Origin: Streptosporangiaceae bacterium
GTDB lineage: Bacteria > Actinomycetota > Actinomycetes > Streptosporangiales > Streptosporangiaceae
DNA: 7,015 bases
Reading direction: 5' to 3'
Assembly: GCA_030045215.1 (NCBI GenBank)
Contig: JASIBJ010000821.1
Span: 1-7,015 of the forward strand
The first letter of the stretch is position 1; each line of letters starts with the position of its first letter. Positions 1-5,988 of this stretch are shown piece after piece. A program made the translations under genes and the position numbers. Under the pieces are notes generated by a model, which saw nothing but the letters and a program-made list of their open reading frames with translations, ran no database searches and had not been told where the DNA came from.

Positions 1-37
1 GCTGTGCCTGCAGGTGCCGCGGCAGCCGAAGGACTGG

Positions 38-472
38 ATGTCCGTCACCGAAACGGCGTTCATCCGGGCCGATCCGAGCGCTGTCTGGGCTGTCCTGAGA
101 GTTCCACACTTTATTCCTGCCTCGCCGCGCACGCCGGTTGCCTGTGGTTATGTGCCCGGCACGCCAATCGGTCACCCCGGCGAGATGCACTACTTCGTGG
201 AACGCGGGGAAGACGGAGCGCTGGCCTCGCAGACCGTCGCAGTATCTGCGCTGACGGACGACTTGGAGGCGGTGGTTCACCGAGTGAGGCCACCGTATGA
301 CCAGACGCGGTATCGCGTATCCGCGGACGGGGGTAAAGCGAACCTGGAAATGACCTGGACTGGCCCGCCCGGACCTGTCGGCGCCAGCCGCGAGCCGGTC
401 GCGTCCAGTCTGCGCGCTGCCCTGTATCACCTCAAGGCTGCGCTCGAGGACACAGCCGAGCCAGACAGCTAA
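38..472 (+). CDS. SRPBCC (START-like) family protein
   Basis: This is a 144-residue protein of the SRPBCC/polyketide-cyclase-like helix-grip fold, a family that binds small hydrophobic ligands in a deep pocket; the ligand cannot be read from sequence. The N-terminus is typical of the family: a beta strand (TETAFIRA), then DPSAVWAVL as the first helix, and later a C-terminal amphipathic helix (SLRAALYHLKAALED) that closes the pocket in known members. Length is normal for a single-domain member. I chose ATG 38 because GAAGGA lies at 28-33 and the family motif begins just after it. An in-frame GTG at 14 and an open frame to the window edge mean a longer form cannot be excluded. The protein has no signal peptide and should be cytoplasmic. 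The next gene lies 319 bp away, so there is no evident operon. The fold is fairly certain, the function unknown. Confidence 0.8.
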   Translation: MSVTETAFIRADPSAVWAVLRVPHFIPASPRTPVACGYVPGTPIGHPGEMHYFVERGEDGALASQTVAVSALTDDLEAVVHRVRPPYDQTRYRVSADGGKANLEMTWTGPPGPVGASREPVASSLRAALYHLKAALEDTAEPDS

Positions 473-791
473 GAAACCCGCGACTCCCGCACAATTACGC
501 ACGGCCGCGGGCTCGCTCGGCAGCATGCTCTCGTGCCGCTCGTCGGTTACTGCAAGTCTTTGCAGCAGGACTGCTCAGCCCTCAGCGCTTGCCGTCCAGG
601 CGCTGCAGGGCGCGATTCGCACCGGTCATCGTCGCCGAGACACTAGCGAGTTCGTCCTGGGCGGCGCACCGTCCGGTGGTCTTCGCCCCGCAGCGACGGG
701 CAGTCTCGCGTACCTGGACAATTACTTTCGTACCGGCCCAGCCAACTGTTACAGTCCAGCCGAGGCCTTTCGAGGCCGGACGGGGGCAGCG
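473..791. other. Intergenic spacer, 319 bp, no convincing gene
   Basis: No confident gene is visible. The plus-strand frame of the following membrane protein stays open back to an ATG at 525, but these 89 codons have weak third-position GC and encode no recognisable or hydrophobic segment, so I treat them as leader. On the minus strand a frame ending at 582 reads DELASVSATMTGANRALQRLDGKR-like helix with good codon bias near its end, but it has no start before running into antisense of the membrane gene; it might be the tail of a lost gene. A perfect 5-bp hairpin with a TTCG tetraloop (764-777) sits just before the membrane-protein start. CCCGCG (477-482) and CGCGGG (506-511) could form a weak, long-looped stem after the first gene. 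Confidence 0.5.
764..777 (+). promoter_or_regulatory. TTCG-tetraloop hairpin in the 5' leader of the membrane protein gene
   Basis: GGCCT, TTCG, AGGCC form a perfect 5-bp stem with a UUCG tetraloop, an unusually stable RNA hairpin class. It ends 14 bases before ATG 792 and just upstream of the G-rich stretch at 782-786 that may act as ribosome binding site. It could influence initiation or mRNA stability, but short GC-rich hairpins occur by chance in such genomes. Confidence 0.3.
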
Positions 792-2384
792 ATGCGGGCC
801 GCACGGTTCTGGTCCTGGCCGATCGCGGTGATCGGCGGTGGCTGCATCATCGCGGCGGCGGCGCTCGGTATCGGCACCATCAGCGAGGCCGCGAAGCTGT
901 CCGCCTACCACGACGCGCGCCCGTGCCCGGCTGGCGCTCCGGGCGGCAGCAGCTGCCTGCAGACGATACCCGGCACCGTGACCGCCGTGACCGAGTTCCC
1001 CGGCGGCTACCGGGTCAGTCCGGATTACGCGCTGGACGTGCGGACCCGTTCCGGGACCCTCGACCTGGGATTCAGCTCCGATAACCCGATGCTCGCCTAC
1101 GCCACCGATGGGAGCCCGGCGACCGTAACCATGTGGCGGGACATCGCGGTGTTGGTCTCGACCGACGGGCGGTCCGCGCCGACCGTCGGCGTGCCGGAGA
1201 CGGCGCTCGCCCGCGACCTTGGGAACACCGAGAAGAGCCTGGCCGTGGGGATCTTCCTGATCTTCGCGTTCATGGGCGCGCGGATGCAGCAGCGCCGGGC
1301 CGGGCCGGGGCCGGTACGGCCTCTGCGCCACCTGGCGATGATCGGGCTGCTTCTCAGCGCTTTCGTGCTGGTCGGTGCCGCCATCGGTCTCGGCGGGCAG
1401 CCATCCCGGCTGGCACCGGACCTGATCGGCACTGGCATCGGGCTGGCCGTGGTCACCGGGCTGACGGTCTGGGCCGGGGTCAGGCTGCGGCGAAACGCCG
1501 CGTCCTCAGAGGCCGGCCATGGCGGCCAGCCCGCTCATGCCCGTTACACGACCTCCTCGCCGGGATATGACGCGCCGCATCCGCCCGGCCACGTCCAGGC
1601 GGCCTGGCGCGCCGGCGGGGCGGCCGGGCTCGCTGGTCCGGCGCGGCCGCGGCTGAGCCCAGGTCAGCGCACGGTGGTGTGGCGCCGGGCGGTCGGCACT
1701 TTCGCATTCCCGTTCCTGATGCCGGGCCTGATCGTCGGCGTGCTGTTCGGGATCGGGCTCACGGCCCACGACGGCCCCCAGGCGCGCGCCTACCAGGACG
1801 CTCCCGCGTGCACGGGCCAGGCCAACGTGGCCAGCTGCGCCGGCTACTTCACCGCGTACGTCAACGGGGTGCGGACGTCGGCCACCGGGGCCGGCGGGGC
1901 GGAGGTGTCGTTCGCGACGCCGCCACGCGGCGTGATCAACGCGTGGGGCGACTTCTGGGGCAACGTCGCGCCGACCGCTGAGTCTTACGAGCAAGGGCAC
2001 ACGCTAACAACGATCAGGGCGTGGCGCGGGACGATCGTCGGAGCCCAGTTCGGCAACACGTGGCAGTGGGTCAACGGCGCCCCGCCCGGGGACACCGCCC
2101 CAGTGATCCTGCTCGCCACGTGCTTCGCGCTGCTCCTGCTCGCGGTGCGGCTGCGCGTGCACAGCCTGGCCCGCCACGCTGCCGTATCGGGGGCCGATCG
2201 CCGGCGCCTCATCCTCGAGGACGCCGGACAGACGGTCACCGCGGCGGCAGGGGTCGTCCTGCTCGCGGCCGGCTTCTGGCCAGGTGCGCTCCTGGCCCTG
2301 GGCGCACTGGCGTGGCTTGGGCTGTCGGTCCGGGCCGTCACCCGGCGGGGCCGGACGCGGCTAGGCCTGCAGCACGCGGCCTGA
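792..2384 (+). CDS. Multi-pass membrane protein with an internally duplicated module
   Basis: This is a 530-residue integral membrane protein of unknown function. I see about eight hydrophobic segments: roughly residues 10-30, 150-162, 181-200, 210-230, 302-324, 436-452, 480-495 and 498-514. The protein is two related halves (about 1-235 and 295-525) joined by a Pro/Gly/Ala-rich linker. Each half has a first helix, then AYxDAxxC...SC (C45/C55 and C340/C349), a beta-rich external domain with a WR motif near its end (W115-R116, W411-R412), a second helix, a basic stretch, and a helix pair. The cysteine-containing domains are probably outside the membrane, where each pair could form a disulfide. 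Similar GTV-containing membrane proteins, some assigned to DUF3592-like families, are common in actinomycetes, but I cannot assign a named family. ATG 792 is chosen because coding bias and the first helix begin there, with GGGGG at 782-786. An in-frame ATG at 525 would add 89 atypical residues. Confidence 0.8.
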   Translation: MRAARFWSWPIAVIGGGCIIAAAALGIGTISEAAKLSAYHDARPCPAGAPGGSSCLQTIPGTVTAVTEFPGGYRVSPDYALDVRTRSGTLDLGFSSDNPMLAYATDGSPATVTMWRDIAVLVSTDGRSAPTVGVPETALARDLGNTEKSLAVGIFLIFAFMGARMQQRRAGPGPVRPLRHLAMIGLLLSAFVLVGAAIGLGGQPSRLAPDLIGTGIGLAVVTGLTVWAGVRLRRNAASSEAGHGGQPAHARYTTSSPGYDAPHPPGHVQAAWRAGGAAGLAGPARPRLSPGQRTVVWRRAVGTFAFPFLMPGLIVGVLFGIGLTAHDGPQARAYQDAPACTGQANVASCAGYFTAYVNGVRTSATGAGGAEVSFATPPRGVINAWGDFWGNVAPTAESYEQGHTLTTIRAWRGTIVGAQFGNTWQWVNGAPPGDTAPVILLATCFALLLLAVRLRVHSLARHAAVSGADRRRLILEDAGQTVTAAAGVVLLAAGFWPGALLALGALAWLGLSVRAVTRRGRTRLGLQHAA

Positions 2385-3131
2385 GCCGGCCAGGCCGACC
2401 GCCGACCTTCCCCTTCTCAGGCGGCCGATCACCCGCCTCCGAGCAGGTACGGCTAGGCACGACATGCCGACCTGGGCGCCTATCGGGCGCGATCAGCGCC
2501 CTTGCTGGCGCTGCACGACCTGGTTGAGGAGGCGCATGAGCGCCTTCCACGGAGGCAAGCGCGAGCGATCATGAGAAATAGGCTTTCGGCGTCCCGCAGT
2601 AGTCGAACACTAAGTCGGAAAACTCACTTGAACTTGGATCTCCTATCGGAGCGGATCACGACAATCGAACTCGCACTATCAGCTTGGGAATCTGAGCGGC
2701 ACTGCCGCTCACCCGCCTTGAGCTGCGATGCGGGCTGACCAGTAGTACCCGCCACGGACCGCGTTGCGCCAGGGTTAATGGCCCGCCAACGGCCGGTTGG
2801 CCCCGCCTGTAGTTTCTGCCGACCTTCCACTCTTCAGGCCTGGCGGTCATTGCAAGCCGACGTTCCGGCCGTGGCTTCGCTGTTCCCAGTTTCAAGATCA
2901 CTCTCACTTGACGGTCTCCAGTTCATAGGCTGTCTCTACTGGGGATCGCCACAGTCCAGTGATCCTGACCCTCGTCCTTGCCTTCGGGGTGGTCGTCATC
3001 TGCTGTAGCTGCTCAGGGGTGAGCCACGGCCCTGACTTGGCTCAATTAGTGCCGAGCGCGCTGAAGCGCTTCGAGCTACGGCGCGTTCACACAACAGTCA
3101 GGTAGAACCGCGTCTGGCGGGCGTCCGCCTG
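2385..3131. other. Gene-poor stretch, 747 bp, containing tRNA-derived repeat copy A
   Basis: No protein gene can be supported here. The main content is repeat copy A (2648-2793, listed separately). Upstream of it, GGAGGCGC, ATGA, GCGCCTTCC (2528-2548) folds into an 8-bp stem with one bulged T; it lies 144 bp after the membrane protein stop and lacks a T tract. The part from about 2570 to 2650 is noticeably less GC-rich than the genes. A short plus-strand frame, GTG 2959 to TAG 3105 (48 codons), encodes a hydrophobic start with CCSCSG that resembles a lipoprotein or membrane peptide signal, but it has no good ribosome binding site. TTGACG at 2908-2913 could be a -35 box, without a convincing -10 partner. 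Confidence 0.5.
2648..2793 (-). repeat. tRNA-Gly-like 3' fragment, repeat copy A (att-like, degenerate)
   Basis: Read on the minus strand, 2648-2695 follows the 3' half of a tRNA-Gly with a CCC anticodon. It has an anticodon arm TCAGA, loop TTCCCAA, GCTGA; a four-base variable loop; a T arm GCGAG, TTCGATT, GTCGT; then an acceptor strand and discriminator T followed by CC. One T-stem pair (G against G) and one anticodon-stem pair are broken, and no 5' half (D arm, 5' acceptor strand) is found, so it is not a working tRNA. It aligns without gaps to copy B at 5592-5737: 43 of 47 bases match in the tRNA-like block, then TGAGCTGCG is shared at 2719-2727, and 17 of 20 bases match at 2774-2793 (GTTAATGGC...GCCAA.GGC). 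tRNA 3' ends are classic integration sites for actinomycete integrative elements, so I infer a relic attachment site. Confidence 0.65.
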
Positions 3132-3497
3132 CTAAAGGGGCTGGCGGATAGCCCCCAAGCAGTACCCGAGCTCCTCGGGGGCCTCCTTCCCAGCCCATGA
3201 GAGGTCTGGAGAGGCGAGCGTGGAGAGGATCACATCCAGGATTGCCACCGCGTCAGCGGGGTCGTGCCAGACGATCGGGAAGCCAGAGAGGTCTGGTTCA
3301 TCCTGCGCCTCTTCGGCCAGGCGCGCGATGACGTCGTCTGGCACGTCGGCGTGCCCGTCAAAGGCCGACAGCGGTATGCGGCCTGCGGCCGTGGCGATCG
3401 CGTCCAGATCCTTATAAGCACGCAACACCGGGACGCCCTCATCGCAGAGACTGTGCCTCTGACCATCTTCAAAGACCGGCCACAGCGCGACGCTCAT
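3132..3497 (-). CDS. Hypothetical small acidic protein
   Basis: This 121-residue protein belongs to no family I recognise. It looks genuinely coding: from the ATG at 3497 the codons have strong third-position GC bias, and the composition is that of a soluble globular protein with many Asp/Glu and few Lys. Visible stretches include VPDDVIARLAEEAQDEPDL, probably helical, and DPADAVAILDVILSTL, an amphipathic or buried helix. There are no membrane segments or signal peptide. An in-frame GTG at 3548 would add 17 residues, but their codons are AT-richer and no ribosome binding site precedes it; ATG 3497 itself has only a weak GGAT upstream. It stands alone on the minus strand between repeat copy A and the IS110 remnant. 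Its size and acidity would fit an immunity-type or accessory protein, but no toxin partner is adjacent, so this is speculation. Confidence 0.65.
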   Translation of the reverse strand: MSVALWPVFEDGQRHSLCDEGVPVLRAYKDLDAIATAAGRIPLSAFDGHADVPDDVIARLAEEAQDEPDLSGFPIVWHDPADAVAILDVILSTLASPDLSWAGKEAPEELGYCLGAIRQPL

Positions 3498-3589
3498 GCC
3501 ATCCGCTGTAACTGGCAGCCCACTGAATCTAGGCTCAGCTTGAGCCACTGGATACCGGAGGCGTCGGATGCCCGTCTGCTGGCAGATTT

Positions 3590-3727
3590 AGTCACTATGA
3601 AGCGGCCGGCTCCGGGTGACCGTCAGAGCCGTTGGCTGGTGTCGCGGGTCGCCGGAAGCTGGCAGTTGCAGTTACTCCAGCTAGCCGGGGCCGTAATGGC
3701 GGACGGGAGCCGGCCGTCATTTCTAGT
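3590..3727 (+). other. Leader of the IS110 remnant, with hairpins (possible bridge-RNA relic)
   Basis: This non-coding stretch sits directly before the transposase fragment. It contains AGCTGG (3657-3662) pairing with CCAGCT (3677-3682) across a 14-base loop, and GACGG (3702-3706) pairing with CCGTC (3714-3718) across seven bases. IS110-group elements are known to encode a structured bridge RNA in the long left end before the transposase gene, and this position and hairpin content would fit such a relic. The element boundary is not visible, no transposase copy here could use the RNA, and I cannot show covariation, so confidence is low. Confidence 0.3.
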
Positions 3728-4111
3728 GTGACACCGTCGGCGGGGCCGATCCATCTGGGAATGGACACCTCGAAGAACACGATCGTGGCGGGCATCTTGA
3801 TGCCGGGCGAGGAGGTGCCGGTCCTGGACCGGATCTGGAACGACGAGGGCTCGGTGCGGGACCTGATCGGCCGGCTCGGCGACCGGGCCGCGCTGCGGTG
3901 CTGTTATCAGGCGGGGCCGTGCGGGTTTGAGCCGCACCGGCTGCTGGCCTCGATGGGCGTGGCCTGCGATGTGGTGGCGCCGTCGCTGATCCTCCGCCGG
4001 GCCGGGAACCGGGTCAAGACCGACGAGCCCTATTGCTTAGGAGATCGTCTCGGTCACCTCCGTCGCCTGGTCGATCCCAGCTCAGCCGCCCTACTCGCTT
4101 GCCCGGAGTGA
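3728..4111 (+). pseudogene. IS110-family transposase, truncated N-terminal fragment
   Basis: This is a remnant of a DEDD transposase/recombinase of the IS110 family, about a quarter to a third of the usual 350-400 residues. From the likely GTG start at 3728 it reads into HLGMDTSKNT, the first catalytic Asp region, continues through MGVACDVVAPS, and reaches VKTD at 4013-4024, where the next catalytic Asp pair normally lies in KTDxxDA. Resemblance stops there: the frame runs on with about 29 unrelated residues to TGA 4111. Two catalytic positions are damaged: CYQAGP has Gln where the family has Glu, and the final Asp of the DEDD set is lost at the break. The serine-containing C-terminal domain is absent from the window. 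It is inactive, most likely a deletion or recombination scar. The frame is open further upstream (to about 3632), but that part is element leader, not protein. Confidence 0.8.
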
Positions 4112-4522
4112 CCGCTGTTCGCCCTGATTCACTGCCCCGCCGGGCACGTGGCGTGTACGGGCTAACCTGCCGTTTACGAGATCACGGAAGCTCGCTGATG
4201 ACATGGCGAGGCGGCTGGTCGCAGTGTCAGAGGCAGTCCGACTCCGTCCGGCTCCATGCACTGCCTTGGCTGCACTGTTGGCTGCAAAGCAGAGCCGACG
4301 GTTTTACAGGGAGTCGGCGGCCGATCCTGTCGGGTCGGCCTGACCTGGGGTGCGACGGTCGTAACGCTTCAATTGCCAGGCCGGCGCTTCGCCATGGTTG
4401 CGAGCGTCGGGTTCATCGATGGCAAGCCGACCCGGCCCGCATGAAGCTTGTTCCGGAGTTGACGCGTGGCTAGGGCACTAGCGATGATCACAGCACCCGG
4501 ATCGTTGGGTGCAGGGATGGCG
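4112..4522. other. Gene-poor spacer between the IS110 remnant and the PH-DivIVA gene
   Basis: No gene can be supported. Plus-strand frames through 4256-4444 and 4033-4473 are open, but they lack family motifs and show poor or patchy codon bias. Another plus frame, from just after a stop near 4120 to TGA about 4351, encodes an Ala/Arg-rich helix-like stretch (LADDMARRLVAVSEAVRL) without a start codon, possibly the tail of a lost gene. Near the right edge, TTGACG at 4459-4464 with GATGAT at 4484-4489 could be a loosely spaced (19 bp) promoter for the next gene. The rest of the transposase is not present here. Confidence 0.45.
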
Positions 4523-5368
4523 ATGGATTCGACGGCGTTGCCCGCAGGTGAGCGGGTGTGGCGCTTGACGTGGCCCGGCCGTCTTCTCGCTGCGGGCTTC
4601 GCTGCGTTCTTCGGCCTGGTGGCGGTCATCTCGCTGGTGGGTCACGCTTCGGTGGGGGTCCACCTGCTGGCTGTGCCGTTTGCCGGGTGCATGGTCGTAG
4701 CCGTGTGCGTGGCGCGCAGCAAGGTCGTACTGACACTCGACGCCCTGCTGATACGCAATCCTTTCGGCGTGCACCGCATACCGCTCAGCCAAGTCACATC
4801 AGTGACCAATCTGCGTAGGGGCTCGATAACGCTGACAACGGCCGGCGGGGCGCGGATTGAGATCTTCGCCGTGCATACCCCGGTCCTGGCCTGGATCATG
4901 CGTCGGCATTCTCGCGCTAACCAGCTGATGGAAGCGATCGAGGACTGCGCGATAGCCTCCGGGGCTCGCATCAAGTATCTGCGCAGCGCGGTTGGCGCGG
5001 CTCCGGCCGAATTTCCCAAGTCTGCTGTGCCAGCCACCCAGCAGCATCGACGCCAGGAGATCGGCCAAGAAAGTTCGCCATTGCGCAGCCCGGCGGTCGC
5101 AGGAGCCGACGCGTTAGGTGCCGAGGACGGACACCGATTCCCGATTCGCGCCTGGTACCCGGGTTACCGCTCAGCCGAGGTGGATGCACTGATGACGCGG
5201 ATCGAGTCGAGCCTTGGCGCGGCTGCCGGGTCTGATCGGGGGGTGACTGCGGCGGATGTCCGGGCGGCCAGGTTCGGGGTAACTCGCCGCGGCGGATATG
5301 ACCAATCAATGGTCGACGAGGCTCTAGAGGCATATGCCGAGCGGTTGGAGTGGGCAGAGGGAGGGTAA
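4523..5368 (+). CDS. Membrane-anchored PH-like domain protein with C-terminal DivIVA-type motifs
   Basis: This is a 281-residue protein in three parts. Residues about 17-39 and 43-64 are two adjacent transmembrane helices. Residues about 65-121 are a bacterial PH-like beta domain (VVLTLDALLIRN, then IPLSQVTSV and ITLTTAGGARIEIF), as in actinobacterial PH-domain membrane proteins. After a hydrophilic linker, two DivIVA-type motifs follow: FPIRAWYPGYRSAEVDALMTRI (about 206-227) and VTAADVRAARF...RRGGYDQSMVDEALEAYAERLE (about 241-276), matching the F...GY...VD pattern of the DivIVA domain repeat. DivIVA N-terminal domains bind membrane and polar or septal sites, so a role at the cell pole or septum is an inference. 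ATG 4523 follows AGGG at 4513-4516 and starts good codon bias. An in-frame GTG at 4466 with GGAG at 4454-4457 would give 300 residues. No partner gene is adjacent. Confidence 0.82.
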   Translation: MDSTALPAGERVWRLTWPGRLLAAGFAAFFGLVAVISLVGHASVGVHLLAVPFAGCMVVAVCVARSKVVLTLDALLIRNPFGVHRIPLSQVTSVTNLRRGSITLTTAGGARIEIFAVHTPVLAWIMRRHSRANQLMEAIEDCAIASGARIKYLRSAVGAAPAEFPKSAVPATQQHRRQEIGQESSPLRSPAVAGADALGAEDGHRFPIRAWYPGYRSAEVDALMTRIESSLGAAAGSDRGVTAADVRAARFGVTRRGGYDQSMVDEALEAYAERLEWAEGG

Positions 5369-5988
5369 ACGCCCGTGACCAAGCCAGTGCGGAGCTGACC
5401 GCGCGATCACAGATGCGATCGACACTCACGTCCAGGCCGAGTACACCGATGATGACCAGGACGATGAGGGCTCGTCGGGGGCGCGAGTCCCGGCGGGCTA
5501 ATGGCCCATTAATGGCCCGGCCACCGGCATTCATGGGCAATGAAGAAGGCCCGGCCGCGGCGGTCACCACCTCTACCTGGGCCTTCGCGATGGAGCGGGT
5601 GACGAGAATCGAACTCGCACTATCAACTTGGGAATCTGTCGTATCGGCCCAGTTGGAGGCCCTGAGCTGCGCATTCGGATATCCACGAGTGACTCTGATT
5701 GCCCAGGGTTCGCCGACGTTAATGGCAAGCCAATGGCGCGGCGATCTTGTTAATCGGCAGGTGCGATCAACGTTATTCGTCAGAGGGCTATGGGGCCCCC
5801 GCGGGCTGACTGCCTCGCACCCGGAAGGGCTAGCATCATGCCGGCAGCCCTGCGTGTCGGCGGCCGATGGCTCCGGCAGAGACGATGCGCTGGAGAAGTG
5901 CGGTCGGCTGGCCTGGTCGCTGTCTTGTGCCGCGCGGACATGCACCACTAGAAGGCCAACAGGAGGCAGCGACGTCTACCGTCCGAGC
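5369..5988. other. Gene-poor stretch, 620 bp, with repeat copy B and iterated TTAATGGCCC motifs
   Basis: No intact gene is supported. A plus-strand frame is open from 5350 to 6273, but it crosses the tRNA-derived repeat and two pseudogene frames, so it is fortuitous. On the minus strand, about 5534-5371 reads RRALIVLVIIGVLGLDVSVDR followed by CDRAVSSALA, which resembles the N-terminal anchor of LmeA/DUF2993-type lipid-binding proteins, then ends against the PH-DivIVA gene. TAATGGCCC occurs at 5499-5507 and 5510-5518, and the related TTAATGGC at 5719-5726 lies in repeat copy B. A short frame at ATG 5838 to TAG 5950, preceded by GGAAGGG (5823-5829), encodes an Arg-rich peptide of unknown status. 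Confidence 0.5.
5592..5737 (-). repeat. tRNA-Gly-like 3' fragment, repeat copy B (att-like)
   Basis: The minus strand of 5591-5639 gives the better preserved tRNA-Gly(CCC) 3' half: anticodon loop TTCCCAA, variable loop TAGT, a T arm GCGAG, TTCGATT, CTCGT that pairs fully (one G-U), acceptor strand CACCCGC, discriminator T and an encoded CCA. The anticodon stem (ACAGA against GTTGA) is largely broken and no D arm or 5' acceptor strand follows at the expected place, so it is a fragment. The match to copy A starts at the tRNA-like block and, at fixed spacing, includes TGAGCTGCG at 5663-5671 and the GTTAATGGC block at 5718-5737. The middle is only weakly similar. Because the shared part extends beyond tRNA sequence, the unit looks like an attachment core plus an element-side arm rather than two chance tRNA scraps. 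Confidence 0.65.

Noticed and set aside
582..1331. 249-codon minus-strand open frame opposite the membrane protein
   Set aside because: Most of it is antisense to the strongly supported membrane protein. Only its last 50 or so codons (582-740) could be a gene tail, and no start codon supports an independent gene.
2502..2738. 78-codon plus-strand frame entering repeat copy A
   Set aside because: It has a TTG start without a ribosome binding site, and its C-terminal third is the antisense translation of the tRNA-like block.
2648..2800. Functional tRNA-Gly gene at either repeat copy
   Set aside because: Neither copy has a D arm or a 5' acceptor strand at the expected distance, and the anticodon stems are broken.
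4256..4444. 62-codon plus-strand frame before the PH-DivIVA gene
   Set aside because: Codon bias is mixed, there is no family motif and no clear ribosome binding site. It overlaps other equally open frames.
4971..5948. 325-codon minus-strand open frame
   Set aside because: It spans antisense of the DivIVA-type domain and of the tRNA-derived repeat. Only the short hydrophobic stub at 5371-5534 merited a note.
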